Below, one piece after another: positions 46,538-57,500 of a DNA stretch of 64,000 bases. This DNA is from Zhihengliuella salsuginis (lineage in GTDB: Bacteria > Actinomycetota > Actinomycetes > Actinomycetales > Micrococcaceae): positions 171,461-235,460 of the forward strand of contig NZ_BMXK01000007.1 of assembly GCF_014651715.1 (NCBI RefSeq), in the 5' to 3' direction. A program made the translations under genes and the position numbers. Every line of letters begins with the position of its first letter. The stretch's first letter is position 1. The notes under the pieces were generated by a model. That model saw only the letters and a list, made by a program, of their open reading frames with translations, made no database searches and was not told where the DNA came from.

Positions 46538-48976
46538 TTACTCCTTTGGTGGTGTTGCGTTTACTTTACGGATGGCACGTGCGTTCCCGCTAGGACGTTT
46601 ACGCGCGGCCGCCATTTTCGACCAGATGGGCTCCCGGTCACCGGGCTCCCTCGCCGCGTTGCGCGCGGCCAGCGAACCGACGACGTCGTGCACCAGCGAG
46701 CGCGGCGAGTACTTCGCGCGCTGCCGCTGCCAGAACGAAGCCGAGGACTTCATAGCCTCCGACTGCTCGTCGACGGCCGCCCAATAGTCTGCCACCTCCT
46801 GCTCGTCCGGGGAGTGCGTGGAGAACGTGGAGCGGTCGGCCGAGTCGGCGAGCGCCATCGCCGACAGGCCCGCATCGGGGAAACCGTCCACGAGGTTGCG
46901 GGCGTTCTCCCGCCGGGTGGCGCCGGCACGGGAGACGACCCCGTAGTCCGTGGCCTGGCTGAGCACCTCCTGCCAGCCGCCGCTGACGCGGTCGCCCGCC
47001 GTGCCGAGCTGGGCACGCCGACGACGACGGCGCAGCTTGAGCGCGAGGACCAGCAGGAACGGCGACAGCAGGAGCAGCACCGATCCGAGGGAGATGCCGA
47101 CCGTGATGATCAGCGGTCCCCACAGCTCCCAGAAGGTCTTCTGCTCCTCCTCGGTCTCCTGCGGTTCAGGCGCGGTCTCCGGGGGCAGGTCCGCCTCCTC
47201 CTGGGCGGGAGGCGGCGGTTGCAGCACCTGCGGCTGCGGCACGGCCTTGGGCTCCTGCTCGGGCGGAGTCGGCTGCTCGTCGTCGTCGGGGGTCGGGTTG
47301 AACGCCACCCATCCGACGTTCTCGAACGCGATCTCGACCCACGCGTGCACATCCGCGCCGGTCAGCTCGATGGCCCGCTCGGGCGCGTATCCGTCCTCTT
47401 CGGGATAGAACCCCATGACGACCCGGGCCGGGATCCCCTGCTCGCGGGCCATGAGGGCCATCGCGACCGCGTACTGCTCGTCGTCGCCGATCAGGTCGTC
47501 GGCGTCGAGCAGACTCGTAATGCGGCCCGCCCCGTGGCCCGAGAGCGACGGCACCTGGCCCTCGGCGCCGTTGGAGAAGTACCCGCTGGTGCTCAGGACC
47601 GTCTCCAGGCTGCGGGCGCGGTCGAGCGACCCCTGCGACGACCCGATGAACTCGACGGCCTTGGCGGCCGCCATGGGGGGCACGTTGGCCAGGTCCGGCA
47701 TGCGCAGCTGCGCGAATCCCTTCTCGGCCAGCTCCTCGTCACCCGCCCGCACCGGGAACTGGACGTGGGCCGTGTAGGAGTCGCCGCTGCTCAGCCCGAT
47801 CGAGCTCAGCGCGGTCTCGGCCTCGTCGCTGTAGAACAGCGAGCGCGCGAGCTCGTCCTCCCGGGCACCCGTCACCTCGACCCCGGTGAGCCGGCCGCCG
47901 GCCGGCAACCAGACGCCGTCGTACTCCCCGATCTCGATCTCGAGCTCGCCCGCGACCCGGCCCTCGCCCGAACCGGTGGTGCGGATGTCGGAGGAGTCGC
48001 CGACGGGCGCGAAGTTGCCGCCCGACTTGGGGTCGACGTTGAAGACCATGCCGTTGTAGGAATCGAGGGCGGCCAGACGGACGCGCTCCCCCTCGGGCAG
48101 GCCCTTGACGGTCAGCAGGGTCTCGTCGGCCATGTCCTTGACGTACTTGCGGAAACTGGTGAGCGGGCTCGGATAGCTGTAGAGGTCCACCGGCGGCTCG
48201 ATCGCCTGGCGCAGGACCTGGCGCGGGGCCTGCGGACTGATCAAGGGGGCTGCGGCGGCCGTCACGCCGCTGGCCGCGACCAGCACGACGGCGCCGATCG
48301 CCACCCGCCGGACCAGCCCGTCCCGCATCCCGCGGGCGTCCTCGTCTGCATGGTTCAGCGAGCGGAACCCGTCCTTGACGACGCGTCCCACGTAGCGCCG
48401 CCAGGCGAGCCAGGCGACGAGCACCGCGATGAACACGCCGCCGCGCAGCAGGGGCAGCGGCACGTCCTGGGTTCCGAAGATGATGCCGACGACGAACATC
48501 GTCAACAGCGGCAGCAGCGTGAAGAACGGCGAGCGCAGCCACCACGCGGTCAAGCCGGCGACGAGCGCCGTGAGCATCGCCGAGAGGAAGACGACGACGA
48601 GCACGCCGCCGAAGGCCCCGACGGGCGGCGAGACGGTGAGCATGTCCTTCCAGGACAGCACGACGCCGGCCAGCAGGGTGCGCAGGGATTCCAGGGTCGG
48701 GACCGCCCCGTAGAGCGCCTCGCGCGGCGTCGCCAGCGGGGTCCCGAGGAGGAGGTAGAGCGCCGCGAAGACCGCGATGGTCCGCCAGGTCCCCAACCGG
48801 AACCAGACGTTCGCCCAGGCCAGCCCCAGGCCGGCGACGATCCCGCCGATTCCCGCGAGCAGGAAGTGGGCGCTGCCGCCGTAGGCGTCCCAGAGCCCGA
48901 GGACCCCGAGGAACAGTGCCAGGCCGAGGCAGGCGGCGTCGACGCCGTAGCGCCAGAGGGGAAGCTTCTCTCTCAC
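46538..48976 (-). CDS. Transglutaminase-like membrane protein (TgpA/DUF3488 type), catalytic Cys absent
   Basis: An 812-residue protein: about six N-terminal helices (to about 230), an outside region with a transglutaminase-like core (about 470-570), a Pro/Glu-rich stretch, one more helix (about 630-655) and a cytosolic tail. In the core the usual Gly-Asp-Cys-Glu is Gly-Asp-Asp-Glu (GDDEQYAVAMALMAREQG, Asp499), so the nucleophilic Cys is missing, while the His in ADVHAWVEI and an Asp in NPTPDDD remain. It probably serves as a binding or structural module. ATGA overlap with the DUF58 gene. Confidence 0.88.
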   Translation of the reverse strand: MREKLPLWRYGVDAACLGLALFLGVLGLWDAYGGSAHFLLAGIGGIVAGLGLAWANVWFRLGTWRTIAVFAALYLLLGTPLATPREALYGAVPTLESLRTLLAGVVLSWKDMLTVSPPVGAFGGVLVVVFLSAMLTALVAGLTAWWLRSPFFTLLPLLTMFVVGIIFGTQDVPLPLLRGGVFIAVLVAWLAWRRYVGRVVKDGFRSLNHADEDARGMRDGLVRRVAIGAVVLVAASGVTAAAAPLISPQAPRQVLRQAIEPPVDLYSYPSPLTSFRKYVKDMADETLLTVKGLPEGERVRLAALDSYNGMVFNVDPKSGGNFAPVGDSSDIRTTGSGEGRVAGELEIEIGEYDGVWLPAGGRLTGVEVTGAREDELARSLFYSDEAETALSSIGLSSGDSYTAHVQFPVRAGDEELAEKGFAQLRMPDLANVPPMAAAKAVEFIGSSQGSLDRARSLETVLSTSGYFSNGAEGQVPSLSGHGAGRITSLLDADDLIGDDEQYAVAMALMAREQGIPARVVMGFYPEEDGYAPERAIELTGADVHAWVEIAFENVGWVAFNPTPDDDEQPTPPEQEPKAVPQPQVLQPPPPAQEEADLPPETAPEPQETEEEQKTFWELWGPLIITVGISLGSVLLLLSPFLLVLALKLRRRRRRAQLGTAGDRVSGGWQEVLSQATDYGVVSRAGATRRENARNLVDGFPDAGLSAMALADSADRSTFSTHSPDEQEVADYWAAVDEQSEAMKSSASFWQRQRAKYSPRSLVHDVVGSLAARNAAREPGDREPIWSKMAAARKRPSGNARAIRKVNATPPKE

Positions 48977-50313
48977 GCGGCGGCCCTCCTCAGCATCAGC
49001 CCCAGTTCGTCGAGGTTGCCCAGCGTCAGGACCGTCAGGTCCCCGATGTTCGCGCGGGCCGCGGTCAGGCCGTGGCCGCAGCGGATCGCGATGGCGCGCA
49101 CGCCGAGGGGGACGTGCATGCTGGCCGCGCGCAGCTGGCGGGCCGTGGTGCCCGCGCCCGTGAGGATGAAGACCACGGACGCGTTCGGGACCGTGTCGGC
49201 GGTGGTCCGAACGACGTCGACGACGCTCCTGCGCATCGAGGGGCGCCCCTCGACGCGGGTGAGCCCGTCCATCATGTTGCGGCCGGTGTCGGTCCGCACC
49301 GGCCCGGCCTGCGTCATGACCGAGAGCTTGCGCTGCTCGGCGGCCGCCTGCAGGCCGATCGAGGCCGCGGCCGAGACCGCGAGCTCGAAGTCATCACCCG
49401 CTTCCTCGCCGTACTCGGCCAGGTTCAACGACAGGGCGATCGCGAGGTGGGATCGCCGCGTCTCCTCGAACTGCCGCACCATCAGCTGGCCGGTCCGGGC
49501 GGAGGACTTCCAGTGGATGTGCCGGCGGTCGTCGCCGGCCTCGTAGTCGCGCAGGGCGTGGAAGGAGACGTCGGAGTTGGACAGGTCGCTGGTCGGCATG
49601 CCCTCCAGATCGCGGATGAAGCCGGCGCTGGAACCGTCGAGCGCCGTCGTTCTGGGATGGACGAAGAGATCGTACTCGTCGGTCCAGCGGACCTGGCGGC
49701 GCAGCAGCCCGAACGGATCCTGCCGCACGGAGCGGACCGGGCCGACGGCCAGAACGGCACGGCGCCGGGTCGGGATCGTGAAAAGGTCCTCGTGCTTCGC
49801 GGCGGGCTGCAGGCGCGGGACCCGGAAGGCGGCGACGGCGGCGCCGACGGGCAACTCCATGGTCGCGCCGAACGAGGGGCGCTTGGAGACGTTCTCCACC
49901 ACCATGGCGCCCACCGCGCGGTCGCCCACGGCGACGCGCGTGCGGTTCAGGTCCAGGCCGACGTCGTAGTCGGTTCGCCCCAGGATGAACAGCAGGGCGA
50001 TGACGAGCAGCAGGCCTGCCATGAACGCCCCGACCACGGCCTCCTGCCAGCCGAAGACGACGCCGAGGATCCACAGCAGCACCGCGGTGCCGGCCACGAC
50101 GAAGCCGAGCGGCGAGACGATGCGGCTCGCCGGCTCGCCGAACCGCCCGCCGAATTCGCGCAGCCGATCGACGAGGGGCCCGGTGTATTCGCGCACGATG
50201 ACGAGAGCCTCCCCCACCGCGGAGGCCGACCGGTTGGCCGTCTCCCGGAGGGCCTGGCCGCGTCCGGGTCGCCCGGTGGCGCGGGGTGCGCGCCGTGTCG
50301 CCCGAGGGCTCAT
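48973..50313 (-). CDS. DUF58-domain membrane protein
   Basis: A 446-residue protein with two membrane helices (about 68-112), a beta-rich region, and the DUF58 signature DYEAGDDRRHIHWKSSARTG near residue 265, followed by a vWA-like C-terminal fold. DUF58 proteins are nearly always encoded beside MoxR ATPases and transglutaminase-like proteins. ATG at 50313 overlaps the moxR stop (ATGA). Confidence 0.88.
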   Translation of the reverse strand: MSPRATRRAPRATGRPGRGQALRETANRSASAVGEALVIVREYTGPLVDRLREFGGRFGEPASRIVSPLGFVVAGTAVLLWILGVVFGWQEAVVGAFMAGLLLVIALLFILGRTDYDVGLDLNRTRVAVGDRAVGAMVVENVSKRPSFGATMELPVGAAVAAFRVPRLQPAAKHEDLFTIPTRRRAVLAVGPVRSVRQDPFGLLRRQVRWTDEYDLFVHPRTTALDGSSAGFIRDLEGMPTSDLSNSDVSFHALRDYEAGDDRRHIHWKSSARTGQLMVRQFEETRRSHLAIALSLNLAEYGEEAGDDFELAVSAAASIGLQAAAEQRKLSVMTQAGPVRTDTGRNMMDGLTRVEGRPSMRRSVVDVVRTTADTVPNASVVFILTGAGTTARQLRAASMHVPLGVRAIAIRCGHGLTAARANIGDLTVLTLGNLDELGLMLRRAAA

Positions 50314-51446
50314 GCCTGACCAGCGTCCCGTCGCTTCACGACGGTCGCGTCGTCGTCGGCGTCGGTGCCCATGCGGTCGGAGGCGTACTGCTCGTCGGCG
50401 TGCGACCCGGTCGCCGTGACGGCGGCCGGCACGGAGCGCTCCCGGGCGGCAGAGTCCTCGTCCTGCGCGGCGAGCGCGGCGGTGCCGCGCTGGGTCGGCG
50501 CCGGGACGGAGCGCACGACGGCGGAGACCACCTGCTCGGCCGTCGCACCGGTGAATTCGGCCTCGGGGTCGAGGACGATCCGGTGCGTCCAGACGTGCGG
50601 GGCGAGCTCCTTGACGTCGTCGGGCAGGACGTAGTTCCGGCCCTCGGACGCCGCCCAGATCTTGGCCGCCCGGACCATCGCCAGGGCGCCGCGGACGGAG
50701 ACGCCGAGCCGGGACTCGTCCGCTTCGCGCGTGGCCTCGCACAGCTGGGCGACGTACTCCAGGACTGCCTCGTCGACGTGGACCGTCGTGGCGAGGTCCG
50801 CCATGTCCGCGATGGCCTCGGTGGTGATGACCGGTTTAAGTGCGGTGGAGCGGTCCTTCTGCGAGGACCCGGAGAGCAGCTCGACGGTCGCCGCGCGGTT
50901 CGGGTAGCCGATCGACGTCTTGATCAGGAAGCGGTCCAGCTGGGCCTCGGGCAGCCGATAGGTGCCGGCCTGCTCGATCGGGTTCTGGGTCGCGATGACC
51001 ATGAACGGCCGCTGCTGCGGGTAGGTCACGCCGTCGATGGTCACGCGCCCCTCTTCCATGACCTCGAGCAGCGCCGACTGGGTCTTCGGCGAGGCGCGGT
51101 TGATCTCGTCGGCCAGGACCAGGTTCGCGAAGATCGGTCCGCGGTGGAACTCGAACTTCTGCGTCTTCTGGTCGTAGATCGTGATGCCCGTGACGTCCGA
51201 CGGCAGCAGGTCGGGCGTGAACTGGATGCGCGAGTTCGTGCCCTTGACGGTGGCGGCAAGCGAGCGGGCCAGCATGGTCTTGCCCGTTCCGGGGGCGTCC
51301 TCGAGGAGGACGTGGCCCTCCGCGAGCATCGCGGTCAGAACGAGGCGCACGACGTCGTCCTTGCCCAGGACGGACTTGCCCACGTTGGCCACCAGTTTTC
51401 CGAAGGTCTCGGAAAACCAGGCGGCCTGCTCGTTGGTCATGGTCAT
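50310..51446 (-). CDS. MoxR-family AAA+ ATPase
   Basis: A 378-residue AAA+ ATPase with Walker A EDAPGTGKT, Walker B LVLADEINRA, sensor 1 IATQNP and the arginine-finger region PEAQLDRF. MoxR proteins act as chaperone-like remodelers together with vWA or DUF58 partners. A 50-residue acidic, probably disordered tail follows the AAA+ core. GGAG lies 8 bases before ATG 51446. It starts the run of overlapping genes from 51446 to 40540. Confidence 0.93.
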   Translation of the reverse strand: MTMTNEQAAWFSETFGKLVANVGKSVLGKDDVVRLVLTAMLAEGHVLLEDAPGTGKTMLARSLAATVKGTNSRIQFTPDLLPSDVTGITIYDQKTQKFEFHRGPIFANLVLADEINRASPKTQSALLEVMEEGRVTIDGVTYPQQRPFMVIATQNPIEQAGTYRLPEAQLDRFLIKTSIGYPNRAATVELLSGSSQKDRSTALKPVITTEAIADMADLATTVHVDEAVLEYVAQLCEATREADESRLGVSVRGALAMVRAAKIWAASEGRNYVLPDDVKELAPHVWTHRIVLDPEAEFTGATAEQVVSAVVRSVPAPTQRGTAALAAQDEDSAARERSVPAAVTATGSHADEQYASDRMGTDADDDATVVKRRDAGQA

Positions 51447-51561
51447 TCAGTTGACTCCATTTCCGTTAAACGCTTTTCAACGATGAGAATTGACGATTCA
51501 AATATTCTTCTTGTCCAACCGGCATGAAGAAGAAGTCGATCTGAAGGCGACCCTCGAAGGA
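51447..51561. other. Low-GC spacer between the giant surface protein gene and moxR
   Basis: This 115-base stretch is clearly AT-richer than the window average, as is the 3' end of the neighbouring gene. It must contain the moxR ribosome site and perhaps a promoter. I see no strong terminator. Confidence 0.4.
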
Positions 51562-54500
51562 CTACCAGTAGTGCCTTTCAGATTCGACACCACCTACAGT
51601 CGCGTAGACGGGGTTCGCGTAGCCGGCCTGGTTTACACAACTAACCGTCTTAGTTGCCGTTCCGCTACTGCCGATATCAATCGTGTGCTGGTAATTGTTG
51701 ATTTTTCCGTTCGCGTTGTAGCAGTTGACCGGATACGTGCCAGGGCTAAAGTACTTCGCTGTTACCTTGAACTGGACGCAATTCGTCCTGCACGTACCTG
51801 GAAGGTTGTTGTTAATACTTCCCTTTGCCAGGTCCACATCACGTTCAGGCTTTCCATTTGTGGTCGCCTTCTTCGTCCATTGGCGCTTCTGCCCCTCCGA
51901 ATCCGTCGCGACGACCTTGAGCTTGACCTCGGTCGAGTATCCGAGGCCGGTCACTTTCTGGACGCCGTCGTTCGCCGTCTTCTTGCCGTCGATGGTCACG
52001 GTCTGCGTCACCTTGCGGCCGTTGTACTCTCCGGCATTGGTGTTCCACGTGAACTTGACCCAGTCATCACCGTGCGATGCCCCGAGCTTGCCGTTGTTAC
52101 GCAGCGGGCCGTACGCGCTGGTGCTGTTGCTCGGCGCACTCGCCTTGGCCGGTCCTGCCGCGTTCACCGCCCGGACGCGCCAGGTGTGCGGATCGCCGTT
52201 GGAACCGGTGTCGATGGTCGCTCCGGGACCGCCGAAGGACCGCCAGCGTCCGCCGTCGGTCGAGTACTGGTAGCCGGTGATCCGTGCTCCGTTCGCTCCG
52301 GGCGCCTTGAAGTTGAGCTTGACCATGCGGTTCGCGCCCGTCGCCTCGGCGTTGACGTTCCCGATCGTCTTCGGGCGCCCGTACGGCGTCACCGCAGTGG
52401 ACTTCGGGCTCTGCGCCGAGTCGCCCACCCCGTTGGTCGCCATGATCGTGAACCGGTACGACTTGCTGGTGCTCAGCCCGGTGACGGTCTGGTTCAGCTG
52501 ATTCGCCGGGATGTCGCGGATGGTTCTGACAACGGAACCGCTGTTGAAGACGCGGAGGGTGTAGTTCCGGATGGCCGCACCGTTGGCGCCGGGCGCCTTC
52601 CACGCGACGTTGACGACACCGCCGTCGATCGCCGATTCCTTGCGCACGGCGGTCGGCGCGTTCGGCTGGAAGGGGGCGCCGGCCGGGGTCACCGCACCAG
52701 AGTAGGGACTCCACTGCGACGGCTTGGACGCCTTGTTCACCGCGCGAACCCGGACCTGGTAGGCGGTACCGTTCTTCAGTCCCTCCCACGTGTAGGACGT
52801 ACCGGTGATGCCCGTGACCTGGGCGACGCCGTTGGCCGGGGCAGGCGAGATCTCGAGCGTGTAGCTCTGGATCGCCGATCCGCGGCTGACGGGAGCCGTC
52901 CAGTTGAACGCCGCCTGCTGATCGCCGCGCTTGCCCGTCGGGGCCGCCGGCTGCTCGGGTTCGACGTCCGGACGCGCGTCGGCCGACTCCGGGGATGTCG
53001 GTGATTCTCCGATCGCGTTCGTCGCGGTCACCGTGAAGTTGTAGACCTGGTCGTTCGTCAAGGGTTCGATGGTGCACGTCGTCGCGGCGCACTGCTGCGT
53101 GTGCCCGCCACCTGAAACCGTGTAGTGGGTGATGGGCGAGCCGTTGTTCGCCGGCGGATCCCACGTCAGGACCGCCTTGCGGTCGCCGGTGGATTCCACA
53201 CGGGGCAGCGAGGGGGCAGCCGGCGCCCCCTTGACGTTGAGCGTCACCATTCCGGAGACGTTGCGCTCCGGATCCTGCGTGACGTCGCCGATGACGTATT
53301 CGACCCGCATGGTGCCGACGAAATCTTCGTCCGGAGTGATCGCGACCTTGTCGCCGCGGACGTCGGCGTCGCCGACCTCCTCCAGCTCCCGGGCGCTGAT
53401 CAGCCGCAGGTCGCCCTCGTCCGCGTACGGGTTGTGGTCGTTGGCGAGGACGTCGACGATCTCCGTCTGCCCCTGCGCGGCCTCCGGCACGTTGTCCGCG
53501 ACGGCCACGGGGAGCTCGCGGGTCGAGCCCGTCACCGTGACCGCCATCGCGGCCGAGACCGGCGGGTTGACGCCGTCGCTGACGGAGACGCCCACCGTCC
53601 CCCGGGTGCCCTTCGGCGTGTCGGCCGGTGCGGTGATGCGCAGGTTGTGGCCGTCGACGATCTCCGCGTCGACACCCTGGATGTCTACCGCTCCGAGGGA
53701 GAACGTCAGATTCGGGATGTCGTCCTCGTTGGGATCGTTCGCGGCCATCCGCAGGTCCATGACGGCGGGCTCCTCGCCCTGGCCGACGGTCAACGAGTTG
53801 GCCTGCAGCGTCGGCGGGAAGTTCTCCGGATCCGGCTGCTCCTCTTCCTCCTCCTCGGGATCGCCCTCGGGCCCCTGGCCCTCCTCTTCCTCATCCGGGT
53901 CGTTGCCCGGGCTCGGCAGCACGTTGACCGGGGCCGTCAGGACGGACGTGAGGCCGCGTTCGTCGTCGGGCCCGGACCCGTCGGTGACCTCGAAGGTCAC
54001 CGTGGCCGAGCCGGAGAAGTCCTCGGGGGCGCGGAACGTCAGTTCCGTGGCCGACTCCACCAGGGAGCCGTCGTTCTCCGGCATCGAGCTGACGCTGTCC
54101 TCGGTCGTCAGCCGCGGCGTGCGGCCGTCGCGCACCAGGACGATGTCCTCGAGGTCGATCGGCAGCGCCTCGCCTGCTGTGACTTCCAGGGCCAGGTCGC
54201 TGCGCAGGATCGGGCGCGCCTCCCCCGTACCGGGCACGTGGACGAACGCCGTCGACGTAAGTCCATCGGGATCGGTCAAGGTGTAGGCGACGATCTGGGG
54301 AGCGGCACCGATCGCCACGACCAGCCCCTCGTCCGTCATCGTCGCCGACTCCGGATCGTCAGGCAGCGACACGGCGAGCTCGTCGGGGCTCCCGTCGGGG
54401 TCCTCGTCGTTGCGGAGGATGTCCACGGTCACCTCCTCGACGTCGATGATCTCCTCGAGGGAGACCCGGTCGTCGCGGGCGATCGGTGCGAGCAGCTTGG

Positions 54501-57500
54501 CCTCGGGGTCCGACTTCACGGTCAGCGTGGCCGCCGCCGTACCGCCGCGGCCGTCGGAGATCTGGTAGCGGACGGAGGTCGTGCCGTCGTCGGGCGGGGA
54601 AACCAGCGTGACGCGCCCGTCGACGACCTCCACCTCGGTGCTGGTCTCCGAGCTGGCCTCCGGCATGAGCCCCAACGGGTCCCCGTCCGGATCCGTGTCG
54701 TTGCTCATGACGTCGACCGCGACCGGGCGCTCAGGGCGGACGGTGATGAAGTCGTTGACGGCCACCGGCGAGTTGTTGGCCTCCGCCAGTGGCGCGATGC
54801 CGATCTTGATCGTGGCGGTCGCCCGGCCGCCGAGCCGGTCCTCCACGACGTAGGTGAACTCGTCCGTGCCGCTGGCGTCCTCGTTGGCCGTGTAGTCGAT
54901 CGACGCCCCACGGATCTTGGCCGTGCCGAGCCGCGGCGACGAGCCGAACTGGACCAGGGAGACGGAGTCGCCGTCCGGGTCGATGGCGTCGAGCGGGACT
55001 TGGACGTTGGTGCTGCTGCCGGCGAACACGCGGCCTTCGACGGGCTCCGGGTTCGGCGGCGTGTTCGACTCGAGATCGGCGTCGTCGGCCGCGGGCTTGA
55101 CGTTGAACGTCACGGTGGCGCTGGTCTCCTGGCCGTCGGGCCCGGCCACCGTGTAGACGGCCGACACCTGGCGCGGCTTGCCGCCGAAGTCGCCGGCGCG
55201 GAACCGGACGGTGTCGTCGGCCACCGAGATCAGGGACCCTTCGCCGAGATCGTCGGTCTCCCCGAGCCCGGGCAGCAGGGTCAGGTCCCCGCCGTTGGGA
55301 TGGATGTCGTTCTCGAGGACCTTCACGGTCGCCACGTCGTGTTCGCGTACGACGACGGAGTCCGGGTTGGCCTGCGGCGGGTCCATGCGCGGCGGTGCCG
55401 GGATCGGCACGATCCGGATCTCGCCGGTGGACTCGCCGTTGCCGTTCGCGACGGTGTAGTTGATGGTGGCCGGCTCGGTCAGGCCACGGACGTCCGTGAT
55501 CCGGACGAACGTGTTCCGTTCGACACTCGTTGCGAACGGGGCCTCCGGATCGTTCTCGGCGCCGGTGACGACCAGCACCCCGCCCGCCGGGTCGGTGTCA
55601 TTGCCGAGGACGTCGACCAGGACGTCCTGGCCCGCCGGCAGCAGCGCCACGTCGCGCACCGCGACGGGCGGTTCCTCCTCCTCGGCCGGCTCCTCGATGT
55701 CGATGCGCACGAGCCCCGGCGCGCTGGCCGGGCCGTTGGTGGCCACGTACTTGGCGTAGAAGGTGCCCGCGCGTTCGCCCTCGACGGTGACGATGCCCGT
55801 CTCCGTGTTGGTGCTGATCTCCAGGCCGTTGACGTCGTCGACGCTGGCCAGCCGGAGGCCGTCGCCCGACGGGTCGCGGTCGTTGACCAGCGGCTCGAAC
55901 GTCACCGGCTCGTCCACCTGGGCGACGACGTGGTCGGTGGCCGTGACCGGCGGGACGGTCGATTCGGCGAGCACCTCGACCAGGACGCGGCCCTTGGTGC
56001 TCTCCCGGCCGTCGGAGACCTGGATCGCGACTTCCTTCTGACCGATCCGCTTGCCGTCGTCCTGGAACGTCAGTGTTCCGTCGGGCCGCGCGCGGATGAT
56101 GTCGTCGCCGTCGCTCGTGCCGCCGAGCAGCTGCAGGTCGTCGCCCTCGGGGTCGGTCCAGTCGGGGAGCAGGTTCTGGCTCACGGATTCGCCCTGCTGG
56201 ACACGCAGCACGGTCACACGCTCCTGCTCGGGAGCCTCGTTGGTGGCCTCGTCCACGATGTTCACCTGGACGGACGCCGAATCCGTGCCGCCGCGCCCGT
56301 CGGAGGCGGTATAGGTGAACGTGGCCGCCCCCGAGGCGTCGTCGGGAACGGTGATCTGGAATCCGGTGCCGTTGTGGACGGGCTGCAGCTCGCCGTTCGA
56401 CGGGCCGGACCCCTCGACCTCGGCGGTGAGGAGGTCGCCGTCCGGGTCCACGTCGTTGTAGAGGACCGGCAGCATCGTGGTTCGTCCGGGGCGCACGCTG
56501 TACGTGTCGTCCTCGGCGATGGGCTCCTCGTTCTCCTCGGTGCGGTTCGGCAGCTCGACCGCGTCGGTGATCTCCTTGGTCTCCTCCTCCTTGGCCTCGC
56601 CCTCTCCCGCCGGCGGCTCGAGGTCGCTCCAGTTGCTGACGATCTCCATGCCCTCGTTCGTCAGCCACACCTGCCCGGAGGCGATGTCGTTGAGCACGAC
56701 GACGTCCCGGTTCACCCGGAACACCAGTTCGGCGCCCTCCGGCATGTCGGGGACGAGCACGTTCTGGTTCTGCCCGGGGTCGTCGCAGTGCCGCAGGTAC
56801 TGGCCACTGGTCTGCCAGGCCGCGTAGGTGCAGGTGCCGACCCGTACCGGCTCGATGGGGGTTCCCGCAGTCTCGACCTGCTCGTAGTTGATGTCCCGGC
56901 CGTCGAGGCCGACCGTCGCCAGAGAGTTGTCGAGGGCGATGGCGACGCCGTCGTTCTCCGGGCCCGGCGCCTGGACCCGGGCGTTGGCGGGGTTCTCGAC
57001 AGTCGCCCGGCCGCCGTCGGACGTGAAGACGTCGCCGGAGGCGGTGTCGAAGACGACCCCCGTCTCCCCCACCGCGGTCAGCTGCGGTTCGGAGAGCTGC
57101 GCCAGGTCGGCGATCTCGATCTCCTCGTCGGGTTGCGCAACGCCCTCGTCGTCGATCGTGAAGCTCGCCATGATGCCGGCCTCGTAGTCGACGGTCCAGA
57201 CCGTGTCGTCCGCGCCGACGACGGCGTCCACCTCGCCCTTCGACTCGATGAGGGGTTCGGCGGCGTCACCGGAGAAATCGGAGAGGCGGTCGACGGTCGT
57301 CGCCTGCACCGTGCCGTGCTCGTCGTCGGTGACCGCGACGACGGACGAACCGAAGGAGAAGGAGGAGTTGGCGGGCAGGTTGTTGTCACCGGCGAACTGG
57401 ACCATGGCGGGGTCGATAGTCGTCAGCGACGCCTGCTCGAGGTTGCGGACGAAGACCCGCTCGGCGTCCTGGACCAGGTCGTAGTTCGACAGCGGTGTGA

